Source: Mycolicibacterium rhodesiae JS60
GTDB taxonomy: Bacteria > Actinomycetota > Actinomycetes > Mycobacteriales > Mycobacteriaceae
Direction: 5' to 3'
DNA: 64,000 nt
Assembly: GCA_000230935.2 (NCBI GenBank)
Contig: AGIQ01000008.1
Span: forward strand, 62,001-126,000
Part shown: piece by piece, positions 52,920 through 61,260 of the stretch
How positions within the stretch are numbered: position 1 is the stretch's first letter
How the letters are laid out: every line of letters starts with the position of its first letter
The notes under the pieces: generated by a model
What the model saw: only the letters and a program-made list of their open reading frames with translations
Database searches by the model: none
Told to the model about the DNA's origin: nothing
Position numbers and translations under genes: made by a program

Positions 52920-52968
52920 GATTTCGGCGCGATAACCGTCGCTGAGCGAACGAAATCGCGCCGAAATC
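52920..52968. repeat. 14-bp perfect inverted repeat (long hairpin)
   Basis: GATTTCGGCGCGAT (52920–52933) and ATCGCGCCGAAATC (52955–52968) are perfect arms. The 21-base loop contains a smaller inner stem, TCGC-TGA-GCGA, so nearly the whole 49 bases can fold. It starts one base or so after the Rieske stop and ends 17 bases before the monooxygenase ATG. No T-run follows. It may stabilise or attenuate the transcript, or be a small mobile palindrome. I see no second copy in the window. Confidence 0.8.
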
Positions 52969-52985
52969 ACAAGTGAGGAGAACGT

Positions 52986-54845
52986 ATGGTGACCCCGGAA
53001 AATCTCTGCGGGCCCACCGATGTCCCACCGGACATCGATATCGATGCACTGCGGGAGAAGTACCGCGTCGAGCGGGAGAAGCGGCTGCGCCCCGAGGGCT
53101 CCGCGCAATACCTGGAGCTCGAGGGGGAGTACGCCGATTTCTATGAGGTCGATCCGTATACCACTGCGACGCCCCGTGATCCGATCGCCGAGGACGTCGA
53201 CGTCGTGGTGCTCGGCGGAGGTTTCGCCGGGCTGCTGGCGGGTGCGTACCTGAAGAAGGCCGGTGTCGAGGGTATCCGGGTCATCGAGATGGCCGGTGAC
53301 TTCGGCGGGGTCTGGTACTGGAACCGGTTCCCGGGAATCCAGTGCGACAACGACGCCTACTGCTACATCCCGCTGCTCGAAGAGCTGGGTTTCATGCCGT
53401 CGAAGAAGTTCGCCGACGGCGCCGAGATCTTGGGCCACTGCCGCAACATCGGCAAGCACTTCGGCCTGTACGACGGGGCGTTGTTCTCCACTCAGGTGCG
53501 CGAACTGCGCTGGGCGGACGAGACGCAACGCTGGAATATCAGCACCGATCGGGGCGACGACATCCACGCCAGGTTCGTCGTGATGGCGCAGGGTTCGTAC
53601 AACCGGCCGAAGTTCCCCGGGATCCCCGGGATCAAAGACTACAAAGCTGCCGGCGGGCACGTGTTCCATTCCGCGCGCTGGGATTACGACTACACCGGCG
53701 GCGACGCCGACGGCGGCCTGCACAAGCTCGCCGACAAGCGCGTCGCCCTGGTCGGCACCGGCGCCACCGGTATTCAGCTGGTTCCGCATCTGGGCCGGGA
53801 TGCCCAGCACCTCTTCGTCTTTCAGCGCACCCCATCGTCGGTGGACGCGCGGTCCAATCCGGCCACCGATCCGGCCTGGGCCGCGTCGCTGCAGCCGGGC
53901 TGGCAGGAAGAACGCAAGCGCAACTTCCACAACTGGTCGCCGTTCGTCGGCGTGGTGTTCGGCGAACCGGATCTGGTCTGCGACTTCTGGACCGAGCTCG
54001 GACGCAACCTGACCGCGCGCATCGCCGCCAGCCCGGATCCCGCGTCGGTGAGCATCGAGCAGATCATGGCCTTCCGTGAGGAAGAGGACTACAAGATCAT
54101 GGAGCGGCTGCGTCGCCGCGTCGCCGAGATCGTCTCCGATCCGGTCACCGCCGAGGCGCTCAAGCCCTACTACCGCTTCATGTGCAAGCGGCCGACGTCC
54201 AGCGAGCACTATCTGGCCACTTTCAACCGTCCCAACGTGACGCTGGTCGACGTGTCGGCGACCAAGGGGGTGGAACGGCTGACCGAGAAGGGCATCGTCG
54301 CCGACGGTATCGAATACGAGGTCGACTGCGTGATCTTTGCCAGCGGGTTCGAGATCTCCACCGAGCTCAGCCGCCGGTTCGCGATCGAGGACATCGTGGG
54401 CCGTGACGGGCTGTCGCTCTTCGACCACTGGCACGACGACTACAAGACGCTGCACGGCATGACCAGCCGCGGCTTCCCCAATCAGTTCTTCATGGGGTTC
54501 ATCCAGGGCGGCGTGTCGGCCAACACCACCGCGATGTTCGAGCAGCAGGCCCGCCACATCGCCTACCTCATCGCCGAGGCGCAGAATCGCGGTGCGACGA
54601 CCGTCGAACCGAGCCAGGACGGCCAAGACGCCTGGGTGGCGACTGTCCGCGAACTTGCGATCGACAACTCGGCGTTCGAACTGTCTTGCACGCCAGGCTA
54701 TTACAATAACGAGGGCCGCGGAGGCACAGAAGGCAACGGGTCGTTCCTCGGCGACTTCTACGCACCCGGCTTCTACGCGTTCGACGACCTCATCGCGCAG
54801 TGGCGGGCCACCGGCGATCTCGACGGCCTGGAACTCGGAAACTAG
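52986..54845 (+). CDS. Baeyer-Villiger-type flavin monooxygenase
   Basis: A 619-residue FAD/NADPH monooxygenase. The first dinucleotide site is VVVLGGGFAGLLAG (about residues 73–86), then FGGVWYWNRFPGIQCDNDAYCY, which is typical of class B enzymes. The fingerprint GGHVFHSARWDYDYTGG follows, in which the motif Trp is followed by Asp rather than Pro, as in the large cyclopentadecanone-monooxygenase-like group. The second site is VALVGTGATGIQ. A 60-residue N-terminal extension fits that group. It should insert oxygen next to a ketone, giving an ester or lactone; the SMP-30 protein could open the lactone. Confidence 0.92.
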   Translation: MVTPENLCGPTDVPPDIDIDALREKYRVEREKRLRPEGSAQYLELEGEYADFYEVDPYTTATPRDPIAEDVDVVVLGGGFAGLLAGAYLKKAGVEGIRVIEMAGDFGGVWYWNRFPGIQCDNDAYCYIPLLEELGFMPSKKFADGAEILGHCRNIGKHFGLYDGALFSTQVRELRWADETQRWNISTDRGDDIHARFVVMAQGSYNRPKFPGIPGIKDYKAAGGHVFHSARWDYDYTGGDADGGLHKLADKRVALVGTGATGIQLVPHLGRDAQHLFVFQRTPSSVDARSNPATDPAWAASLQPGWQEERKRNFHNWSPFVGVVFGEPDLVCDFWTELGRNLTARIAASPDPASVSIEQIMAFREEEDYKIMERLRRRVAEIVSDPVTAEALKPYYRFMCKRPTSSEHYLATFNRPNVTLVDVSATKGVERLTEKGIVADGIEYEVDCVIFASGFEISTELSRRFAIEDIVGRDGLSLFDHWHDDYKTLHGMTSRGFPNQFFMGFIQGGVSANTTAMFEQQARHIAYLIAEAQNRGATTVEPSQDGQDAWVATVRELAIDNSAFELSCTPGYYNNEGRGGTEGNGSFLGDFYAPGFYAFDDLIAQWRATGDLDGLELGN

Positions 54846-55760
54846 ATGGCGCGCGCACGATTCGACGATCGCGTCGCCGTCGTCACCGGAGCCGGCCGGG
54901 GGCTCGGGCGTGAGTACGCGTTACTGCTTGCGCGGCTCGGCGCCAAGGTCGTGGTCAACGATCCCGGCGGGGCGCTGACCGGCGAGGGAGACGACGCTGG
55001 ACCGGCCCAGCAGGTCGTCGACGAGATCACCGCCGCGGGTGGGGACGCCGTCGCCTCGACCGAGTCGGTGGCCACCGCGGTCGGCGGTCAGGCCATCATC
55101 GCGGCGGCGACACGGCACTACGGCCGCATCGACGTGCTGATCCACAATGCCGGGATCGTTCGGCGCGCACCCCTGACCGAGATGACGGCCGAGGACTTCG
55201 ACGCGGTGCTCGACGTGCACCTGCGTGGCGCGTTTCACGTGGTGCGGGCGGCTTTTCCGGTGATGTGCCAAGCCGGCTACGGCCGGGTGGTGTTGACGTC
55301 GTCGATCGGCGGGTTGTACGGCAACCATGCGGTGGCGAACTACGCGGCAGCCAAGGCCGGGATCACCGGGCTGTCGAATGTCGTCGCGCTCGAGGGCGCA
55401 GAGCGCGGGGTGCGCTGCAACGTCATCGTCCCGGCGGCGGTGACCAGGATGGCGGAGGGACTGGATACGTCGGCGTACCCGCCCATGGGCGCCGATCTGG
55501 TCGCCCCGGTCGTCGGCTGGCTGGCCCACGAATCCTGTTCGATCACAGGGGAGATCCTCACCGCGATCGCGGGCCGGGTGGCCCGGATCGCTGTGGTGGA
55601 GTCCGCCGGTGTCTACCAGCCCGCGTGGACCGTCGAGGCGGTCGGCGCCCGCATCGACGAGATCCGCGATATCAGTGACCCGCTGGTGTTCCCGGTCGTG
55701 CCGGACGGACACAGCGCTCACATCGGTCACAGCTTCGGCATGGCAAAGGGCACACAGTGA
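54846..55760 (+). CDS. Short-chain dehydrogenase (multifunctional-enzyme-type hydroxyacyl-CoA dehydrogenase family)
   Basis: A 304-residue SDR of the group related to peroxisomal MFE-2. It has VAVVTGAGRGLGREYALLLA, VVVNDPGG with the acidic NAD-selective residue, IHNAGIVRR, LTSSIGGLYGNHAVANYAAAKAG with the catalytic Tyr/Lys, and a C-terminal substrate region. It fits a 3-hydroxyacyl-CoA dehydrogenase step. It directly follows the monooxygenase stop and its own stop overlaps the CoA-transferase GTG. Confidence 0.92.
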   Translation: MARARFDDRVAVVTGAGRGLGREYALLLARLGAKVVVNDPGGALTGEGDDAGPAQQVVDEITAAGGDAVASTESVATAVGGQAIIAAATRHYGRIDVLIHNAGIVRRAPLTEMTAEDFDAVLDVHLRGAFHVVRAAFPVMCQAGYGRVVLTSSIGGLYGNHAVANYAAAKAGITGLSNVVALEGAERGVRCNVIVPAAVTRMAEGLDTSAYPPMGADLVAPVVGWLAHESCSITGEILTAIAGRVARIAVVESAGVYQPAWTVEAVGARIDEIRDISDPLVFPVVPDGHSAHIGHSFGMAKGTQ

Positions 55761-56914
55761 CCAGCACCGGCCCCCTGGCGGGGGTTCGCGTCATCGACCT
55801 CACCGCGATGGTGATGGGCCCGTACTGCACGCAGATCATGGCGGACATGGGCGCCGACGTCATCAAGGTCGAGCCGCCCGCCGGCGACGACACCCGATAC
55901 GTCTCGGTGGGACCGGCTCCGGGACTCAGCGGCGTGTTCGTCAACGTCAATCGCGGAAAACGCAGTGTCGTACTCGATCTGCGATCAGACGAAGGGACGG
56001 CAGCGCTGCGCGCGCTGATCGCCGGCGCCGACGTGTTCATCCACTCGATGCGCGCCAAGGCGATCACCAAACTCGGATTCGGCTACGACGACGTCGCGGC
56101 CATCAACCCGTCGATCGTCTATACCAACTGCTACGGCTACGGCAGGCGTGGGCCCGAACGCGACCGCCCCGCCTACGACGACACCATCCAGGCCGAGTGC
56201 GGCCTGCCCGCCGTGCAAGCCGAATTGACCGGCGAGGCCAACTATGTCGCGACGATCGTCGCCGACAAGGTCGCCGGGTTGACGGCGGTGTACGCCACGA
56301 CGATGGCGCTGTTCCACCGCGAACGCACCGGTGAGGGGCAGGAGATCGAGGTCGCGATGTTCGAGACGATGGCCTCGTTCATGCTCGTCGAGCACGCGAA
56401 CGGCGCGATGTTCGACCCGCCGCTCGGGCCGGCGATGTACGACCGGACCGTGGCCCCCAATCGCAAACCGTATCGGACCAAGGACGGCTACATCTCGGCG
56501 CTGATCTACAACGACCGGCATTGGGTGAGCTTCATCGACGCCGTCCAGCCGGCCTGGAACACCGAGCGCTACGCGACCCTGGCGGCTCGTGCCGCCGAGA
56601 TCGACACCGTGTACTCGCTGGTGGCGCAGACCATGACCGAACGCACCACCGAAGAGTGGCTGACATTGTTCGTGGAGCTGGAGATCCCGGCGGCACCGCT
56701 GAATACGCCGCAGGCACTGTTCGACAACGAACAGCTCAATGCCGTCGGCTTTTTCGAGACGGTGCCGACCCCGCACGGCCCGGTGCGGATGCCGGGCGTG
56801 CCGACGTGGTTCTCCCGTACCCCGGGCCGCATCGCCGGGCCCACCCCCGAACTCGGGGCCGACACCGCTGCGGTCCTTGCCGAGTTGGGACTGGCGGAGG
56901 TGGAGAGCGCGTGA
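55757..56914 (+). CDS. Class III CoA transferase (CaiB/BaiF family)
   Basis: A 385-residue protein with LAGVRVIDLTAMVMGPYCTQ, LADMGADVIKVE-type text (MADMGADVIKVEPPAGDD), NRGKRSVVLDLRSDEG and the catalytic Asp region PAYDDTIQAECG (about residue 168). It either transfers CoA between acids or, like alpha-methylacyl-CoA racemase of the same fold, inverts a branched acyl-CoA. In either case it prepares the acyl-CoA for the dehydrogenases that follow. Both ends are coupled by overlaps. Confidence 0.93.
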   Translation: MTSTGPLAGVRVIDLTAMVMGPYCTQIMADMGADVIKVEPPAGDDTRYVSVGPAPGLSGVFVNVNRGKRSVVLDLRSDEGTAALRALIAGADVFIHSMRAKAITKLGFGYDDVAAINPSIVYTNCYGYGRRGPERDRPAYDDTIQAECGLPAVQAELTGEANYVATIVADKVAGLTAVYATTMALFHRERTGEGQEIEVAMFETMASFMLVEHANGAMFDPPLGPAMYDRTVAPNRKPYRTKDGYISALIYNDRHWVSFIDAVQPAWNTERYATLAARAAEIDTVYSLVAQTMTERTTEEWLTLFVELEIPAAPLNTPQALFDNEQLNAVGFFETVPTPHGPVRMPGVPTWFSRTPGRIAGPTPELGADTAAVLAELGLAEVESA

Positions 56915-58068
56915 ACCTGAACTTCGAGTTCGCACCAGAGGCGAGTGCGCTGCGCTCCCAGCTGCGTGAGCTGGTGACCGAGCACGTTCCCGAGGACTTT
57001 CTCGGGGCGTTCACCGACGACCCCGCGGATCTGGAAGTGGCGCAACAGTTCTGCCGCACGCTGGCCGAACGGGAGCTGCTCTGCCCGGCCTGGCCGGAGG
57101 AGTTCGGTGGTCGCGGCGTATCAGTGTGGGAACAGACCGTGGTCCGCGAGGAGATGTGGGCCCACCACGAACCCCGTGGCGCCCAGTACATGGGGGTCAA
57201 CTGGGTGGGGCCCGTCATCATGCGGCACGGCACCGAATCCCAGAAGCGCAAGCATCTGCCGTCGATCGCGAATGGCGAAGTGATCTGGTGTCAGGGCTTC
57301 TCCGAACCCGAGGCGGGAAGCGATCTGGCGTCGCTGCGAACCACCGCGCGCCGGGACGGTGACGGCTGGTTGGTGAACGGTCAGAAGATCTGGACGTCCT
57401 ACGCCACCATGGCGCAGTGGTGTTTCCTGCTGGCGCGGACGACGAGAGGTGAGAAGAAACAACAGGGCCTGACGATCTTCCTTGTCCCGATGGACGATCC
57501 GGCGATCCAGGTGCGACCCATCCGCACCATGTTGGGCCCGCATCACCTCAACGAGGTGTTTTTCGACGACGTGCGGGTCACCGAGGCAGACGTGCTCGGC
57601 ACGGTCGACGAGGGCTGGTCGATCGTGGCTGAGGTGACCTCGTTCGAGCGGGTCGGAATCGCCCGCTACGCGCGGTGCGAGCGGCTGCTTGCGGCGGCGC
57701 CGACCGTGCTCGCCGACCGGTGGACCGACTTGCCTGCGGAACTGCGAGGGAGGTGGGTGCGAATGTTGACGCATTGCCGCCGCGCGCGCCTGATGGCCTA
57801 TCGCATCGTGGCGCTCCAGAACACCGGCCGGGTCCGCCCCGGCGATGCCGCCGCCTACCGGATCGCCGTCACCACGCTTGATCAGGACAGCGCGGAGGTG
57901 TTGATGGACATCGCCGCCGCGGTGTCCCACGATGACCCTCGGGCAGCGTGGTTCCTCGCCGAGGTCGACGACCATTGGAAATACTCGCAGGCTTCGACGG
58001 TGTCTTCCGGCAGCATCGAGATGCAGCGCATCCTGCTGTCGCGTGCTCTGCTGGCGGCCGCGACATGA
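56911..58068 (+). CDS. Acyl-CoA dehydrogenase, large subunit of pair 1
   Basis: A 385-residue flavoprotein with FSEPEAGSDLASLRTTA (FAD/substrate region, about residues 130–146), GQKIWTSYA, and a C-terminal STVSSGSIEMQRILLSRALL. No catalytic Glu is obvious at the MCAD Glu376 position, while the following small product has one (HGAVGFCDE). Large/small pairs of this kind form alpha2-beta2 enzymes in steroid side-chain and ring degradation. GTG start overlaps the CoA transferase stop. Confidence 0.92.
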   Translation: MNLNFEFAPEASALRSQLRELVTEHVPEDFLGAFTDDPADLEVAQQFCRTLAERELLCPAWPEEFGGRGVSVWEQTVVREEMWAHHEPRGAQYMGVNWVGPVIMRHGTESQKRKHLPSIANGEVIWCQGFSEPEAGSDLASLRTTARRDGDGWLVNGQKIWTSYATMAQWCFLLARTTRGEKKQQGLTIFLVPMDDPAIQVRPIRTMLGPHHLNEVFFDDVRVTEADVLGTVDEGWSIVAEVTSFERVGIARYARCERLLAAAPTVLADRWTDLPAELRGRWVRMLTHCRRARLMAYRIVALQNTGRVRPGDAAAYRIAVTTLDQDSAEVLMDIAAAVSHDDPRAAWFLAEVDDHWKYSQASTVSSGSIEMQRILLSRALLAAAT

Positions 58069-59000
58069 CGGGAATGGTGCTGGACCTCGGCGAAGAGGCC
58101 AGAGAGTTCGGGCATCAGGCACTTCGGGCTTTCGAGGCCGCAGGCGGTGACCAGCTCGTGCAGCAGGCCGAAGAAGACCCAGCGAATCCGGGCCTCAGAG
58201 AATCACTCGTCGGCCCGATCCTCGCGGGGCTGGGCGCATGGGAACTCGGCCCTCGTACCGACACCGACGAGTTGGAGGCCGCCGCGGCTCTGTGCCGCAG
58301 TGCGGGCTACTGGGCAGTGCCCTACCCGGTGGCCGAGCGCTTGGCCGCTCCCACCGACCTCGACGTGGACGGCCTGGTGGTCGTCTCGGACACCAGAGCC
58401 TCGGCCACCATCGCCGGACTTGAAACCCGTTGGGCTGCCGTAACGCTGGATGGTGTGCGGGCCCACGTGACCGGCCACGCCGCGACTGGCCCGGCATTCG
58501 TGACCGAGCTGCAGCTATCGCCGATCGACGAGAACGGCGCGCGGGATGTCGCGCTGGCGCTGACCTTGCCGTGTTGGACGCTGCTCGGCATGCTGGATCG
58601 CGCGATCGAGTTGACGGTCGCACACGTGCGCCTGCGTAAGCAATTCGGCCAGACGCTGTCGGCCTTTCAGGGCGTGCAGTTCCAGCTCACCGACGCCGAG
58701 GTCGAGCGCAGCGGATTGGACATCCTCGCCAAGTACACGCTGTGGAGCATCGGGACCGGCAGCGCGGACGCGCTCGATGATGCTCTGGCCCTGCGAATGT
58801 CGGCGATCGAAGCGGCCGAGATCGTGTTCCGGGTGTGCCACCAACTCCACGGCGCGGTCGGGTTTTGCGACGAGACGACCCTGTCGTGGCTCTCGCGCTA
58901 CAGCCAGCCGCTGCGGCGCCTGCCGTTCGGCCTGTCGGCGACGCGTGATCTGTTGACCCGCAGAGTCGGCGGGGCCGGGCTGAGAGGACTGTTCGGATGA
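58065..59000 (+). CDS. Acyl-CoA dehydrogenase, small subunit of pair 1
   Basis: A 311-residue protein with the dehydrogenase C-terminal helical bundle (HVRLRKQFGQTLSAFQGVQF) and a reduced middle domain. HGAVGFCDETT puts a Glu at the site that acts as catalytic base in acyl-CoA dehydrogenases. Size and order after the 385-residue subunit suggest a heterotetramer. ATG 58065 overlaps the upstream stop; the longer open frame is shadow. Its stop overlaps the ATG of the small remnant that follows. Confidence 0.9.
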   Translation: MTGMVLDLGEEAREFGHQALRAFEAAGGDQLVQQAEEDPANPGLRESLVGPILAGLGAWELGPRTDTDELEAAAALCRSAGYWAVPYPVAERLAAPTDLDVDGLVVVSDTRASATIAGLETRWAAVTLDGVRAHVTGHAATGPAFVTELQLSPIDENGARDVALALTLPCWTLLGMLDRAIELTVAHVRLRKQFGQTLSAFQGVQFQLTDAEVERSGLDILAKYTLWSIGTGSADALDDALALRMSAIEAAEIVFRVCHQLHGAVGFCDETTLSWLSRYSQPLRRLPFGLSATRDLLTRRVGGAGLRGLFG

Positions 59001-59128
59001 GGGTCGTCGTGATCGGCACCGGCTTCGGCGGAGCGGTTCCGCTGCGGACCGGCGGGCAGATCGCTCCGTCGTTCGACGACGGTGTGGCAGTGGCTCACAC
59101 GATGGACCGGCTGCGGGCGGCGTCATGA
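58997..59128 (+). pseudogene. 43-residue remnant of a Gfo/Idh-type oxidoreductase
   Basis: ATG 58997 opens MRVVVIGTGFGGAVPL, a Rossmann start like that of Gfo/Idh/MocA oxidoreductases, and after only about 20 residues the frame reads IAPSFDDGVAVAHTMDRLRA and stops. That is the usual last part of such proteins (…SFxDGxxVxxVxDAxR). Some 250–300 residues of the middle appear to have been removed in frame. Both overlaps with neighbours (ATGA at 58997 and 59125) are kept, so translation of the next gene is not disturbed. Assignment of the parent family is by pattern only. Confidence 0.68.
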
Positions 59129-60291
59129 CGAACCTGGACGAGTTTCGCGAACGCGTTCGCCAGTGGTGTGACATCCACGTACCCACCGACTGGCGAGCGA
59201 CCCAAACCGGTGCCGGTGAAGCCGAATTCGTCGCGTTCCAGAAGGCGTGGTTCGCTCAGTTGCATGCCGCCGGTTTCGCGGTGCCACACTGGCCGGCCGA
59301 GTGGGGCGGCGGAATGCCGGTGGACGAGCAGATCGTGCTGTATTCCGAGCTGGCCGCCCATGATGCGCCACGGCTGGTGCTGGCCTTCGTCGGCATCCAC
59401 CATGCCGCGTCAACCCTTTTGGTTGCCGGCACCGACGAGCAGCGGCAGCGTCACCTACCCGCGATTCTCGACGGCGAGATCTGGGTGCAGGGTTTCTCTG
59501 AACCCGAGGCCGGTTCCGACCTGGCCAGCCTGCGCACCACCGCACGCCGCGACGGCGACACGTACATCGTCGACGGTCAGAAGCTCTGGGCCAGTGGGGG
59601 ATTGCACGCGGATTGGTGCCTGCTGCTGGCCCGCACCGACCCGGACGCCCCGAAGCGTCAGGGCATCTCGTACTTCCTGATGGACATGACCAGCCCGGGC
59701 GTCGAGGTGCGCCCGATCCGCAACGCCGTCGGCGACTCACACTTCTGCGAGATCTTCCTCGACGGCGTGGAAATCCCGGCCGCCAATCTGATCGGCGCGG
59801 AGAACCAGGGCTGGCAGGTCGCGCAGGCCACCCTCGGCGCAGAGCGCGGAATGACGATGCTGGAACTGGCCGAGCGCCTGGGCAATGCGGGCTTTCGCTG
59901 GCTGGTGGCTGCCTGCCGGCCGATTGAGGATGCGCTGGTCGCCGACCGGCTGGCGCAGTTCGAGATCGAGATCGCCGGGCTCCGCGGGCTGTGCCGGGAG
60001 TTGGTGCTCCGCCACGATTCCGATGCGGTCGGCCCGGCGGACGCCTCGGTGGTCAAGCTGTTCTACAGCGAACTGCTGCAGCGGATGACCGATTTCGGCA
60101 CCGAGATCGGCGGCATGGCCGCCCACACCCGACTCACCAAACCGGCGTCCAGCGGCTGGGAATCCGGGTCGTGGATGCTGGATTTCATCGGCTCATGGGA
60201 GTGGACGATCCCCGGCGGGGCCAGCGAGATCCAGCGCACGATCATTGCCGAACGAGGGCTGGGTCTGCCACGAGAATCAGGCAGAGTGTGA
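59125..60291 (+). CDS. Acyl-CoA dehydrogenase, large subunit of pair 2
   Basis: A 388-residue acyl-CoA dehydrogenase. WVQGFSEPEAGSDLASLRTTA and GQKLWASGG lie at about residues 125–160; SEIQRTIIAERGLGLPR ends the FAD-binding C terminus. As in pair 1 the position of the catalytic Glu is not filled by an obvious residue, and the next, smaller product has it (YTWES). Start ATG overlaps the stop of the oxidoreductase remnant. Confidence 0.93.
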   Translation: MTNLDEFRERVRQWCDIHVPTDWRATQTGAGEAEFVAFQKAWFAQLHAAGFAVPHWPAEWGGGMPVDEQIVLYSELAAHDAPRLVLAFVGIHHAASTLLVAGTDEQRQRHLPAILDGEIWVQGFSEPEAGSDLASLRTTARRDGDTYIVDGQKLWASGGLHADWCLLLARTDPDAPKRQGISYFLMDMTSPGVEVRPIRNAVGDSHFCEIFLDGVEIPAANLIGAENQGWQVAQATLGAERGMTMLELAERLGNAGFRWLVAACRPIEDALVADRLAQFEIEIAGLRGLCRELVLRHDSDAVGPADASVVKLFYSELLQRMTDFGTEIGGMAAHTRLTKPASSGWESGSWMLDFIGSWEWTIPGGASEIQRTIIAERGLGLPRESGRV

Positions 60292-61241
60292 TGGCCGACT
60301 ATTCCGAATTCCACGCCGAGCTCCGCTCGGTGGCCTGCGACGTGCTCGCCAAGGAGCGGACCGTCGCGTGGCCGGTGCTCGTCGACGCGGGGTGGGTTGG
60401 TCTCGAGGTGCCAGAGCATCTCGGCGGTGCCGGGGCCACGTTCGCCGAAGTGGCCCTGATCTGTGAGGAGATGGGCCGCGCGGCAAGCGCGACCAGCTTT
60501 CTGGGCAGCGCCGTACTGGCCCTCGGTCTGGTGAATGCCCTGCAGCCCGGCGACACGCGAGACCAGCTGTTGACGGATATCGCTTCGGGCGCCATGCGGG
60601 TGGCAGTCGCCCTCGAACCTCTGGACTACGTGCCCGATGCCGAAGGCGCCGAACGGATTCTGATGCTCGACGGCGACACGGTGGTCGAGACTGCAGCGAC
60701 CGTGACACCCCAGCCCGTCCTCGACGAGACGCGCCGCCTGGCCGCCGTGGTGCCCGGCGCCGTCGTTGAAACACACCGCCTTGCTGGGGATCCACAGGTG
60801 CAGATCCGTCGCGTGCACGACCGTGCTGCCGTCGCGATCGCCTGTGACAGCCTCGGGGTGGCGCAGGCCATGCTCGCCGCGACCGTCGCCTACGTGAAGG
60901 TACGCGAGCAGTTCGGCAGGCCCATCGGCTCTTTCCAGGCCGTGAAGCACGCCTGCGCGGACATGCATGTGGCGATCGCGGTTTCTCGCCAACTGGTCAG
61001 TGCCGCAGTGCAAGCCGTAGCCGACGACCGACCTGAGGCAGGCGTGGCCGCGGCGATGGCGAAGTCGTACACCTGCGGGGCCGCCGTCGACGTCGTCGGT
61101 AAGGCGATGCAACTGCACGGGGGCATCGGCTACACGTGGGAGAGCGGCATCCACGTCTATCTCAAGCGGGCCGCGCTGAACCGTTCGCTGTTCGGCTCGC
61201 CCGCGACGTATCGCAAAGAGCTCGCTCAACGTTATCGGTAA
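60291..61241 (+). CDS. Acyl-CoA dehydrogenase, small subunit of pair 2
   Basis: A 316-residue protein with the N-terminal helical domain (WVGLEVPEHLGGAGATFAEV), a shortened middle and the C-terminal bundle (YVKVREQFGRPIGSFQAVKH). HGGIGYTWESGIHVYLKRA places Glu at the catalytic-base position. TGATG at 60289–60293 couples it to the large subunit. Together with pair 1 this makes two probable alpha2-beta2 enzymes in one operon. Confidence 0.92.
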   Translation: MADYSEFHAELRSVACDVLAKERTVAWPVLVDAGWVGLEVPEHLGGAGATFAEVALICEEMGRAASATSFLGSAVLALGLVNALQPGDTRDQLLTDIASGAMRVAVALEPLDYVPDAEGAERILMLDGDTVVETAATVTPQPVLDETRRLAAVVPGAVVETHRLAGDPQVQIRRVHDRAAVAIACDSLGVAQAMLAATVAYVKVREQFGRPIGSFQAVKHACADMHVAIAVSRQLVSAAVQAVADDRPEAGVAAAMAKSYTCGAAVDVVGKAMQLHGGIGYTWESGIHVYLKRAALNRSLFGSPATYRKELAQRYR

Positions 61242-61260
61242 AGCAATCAAGGAGTTTCGC

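Noticed and set aside
52230..54626. 798-codon open frame antisense to the Rieske and monooxygenase genes
   Set aside because: Low-complexity shadow translation; both sense-strand genes have full active-site motifs.
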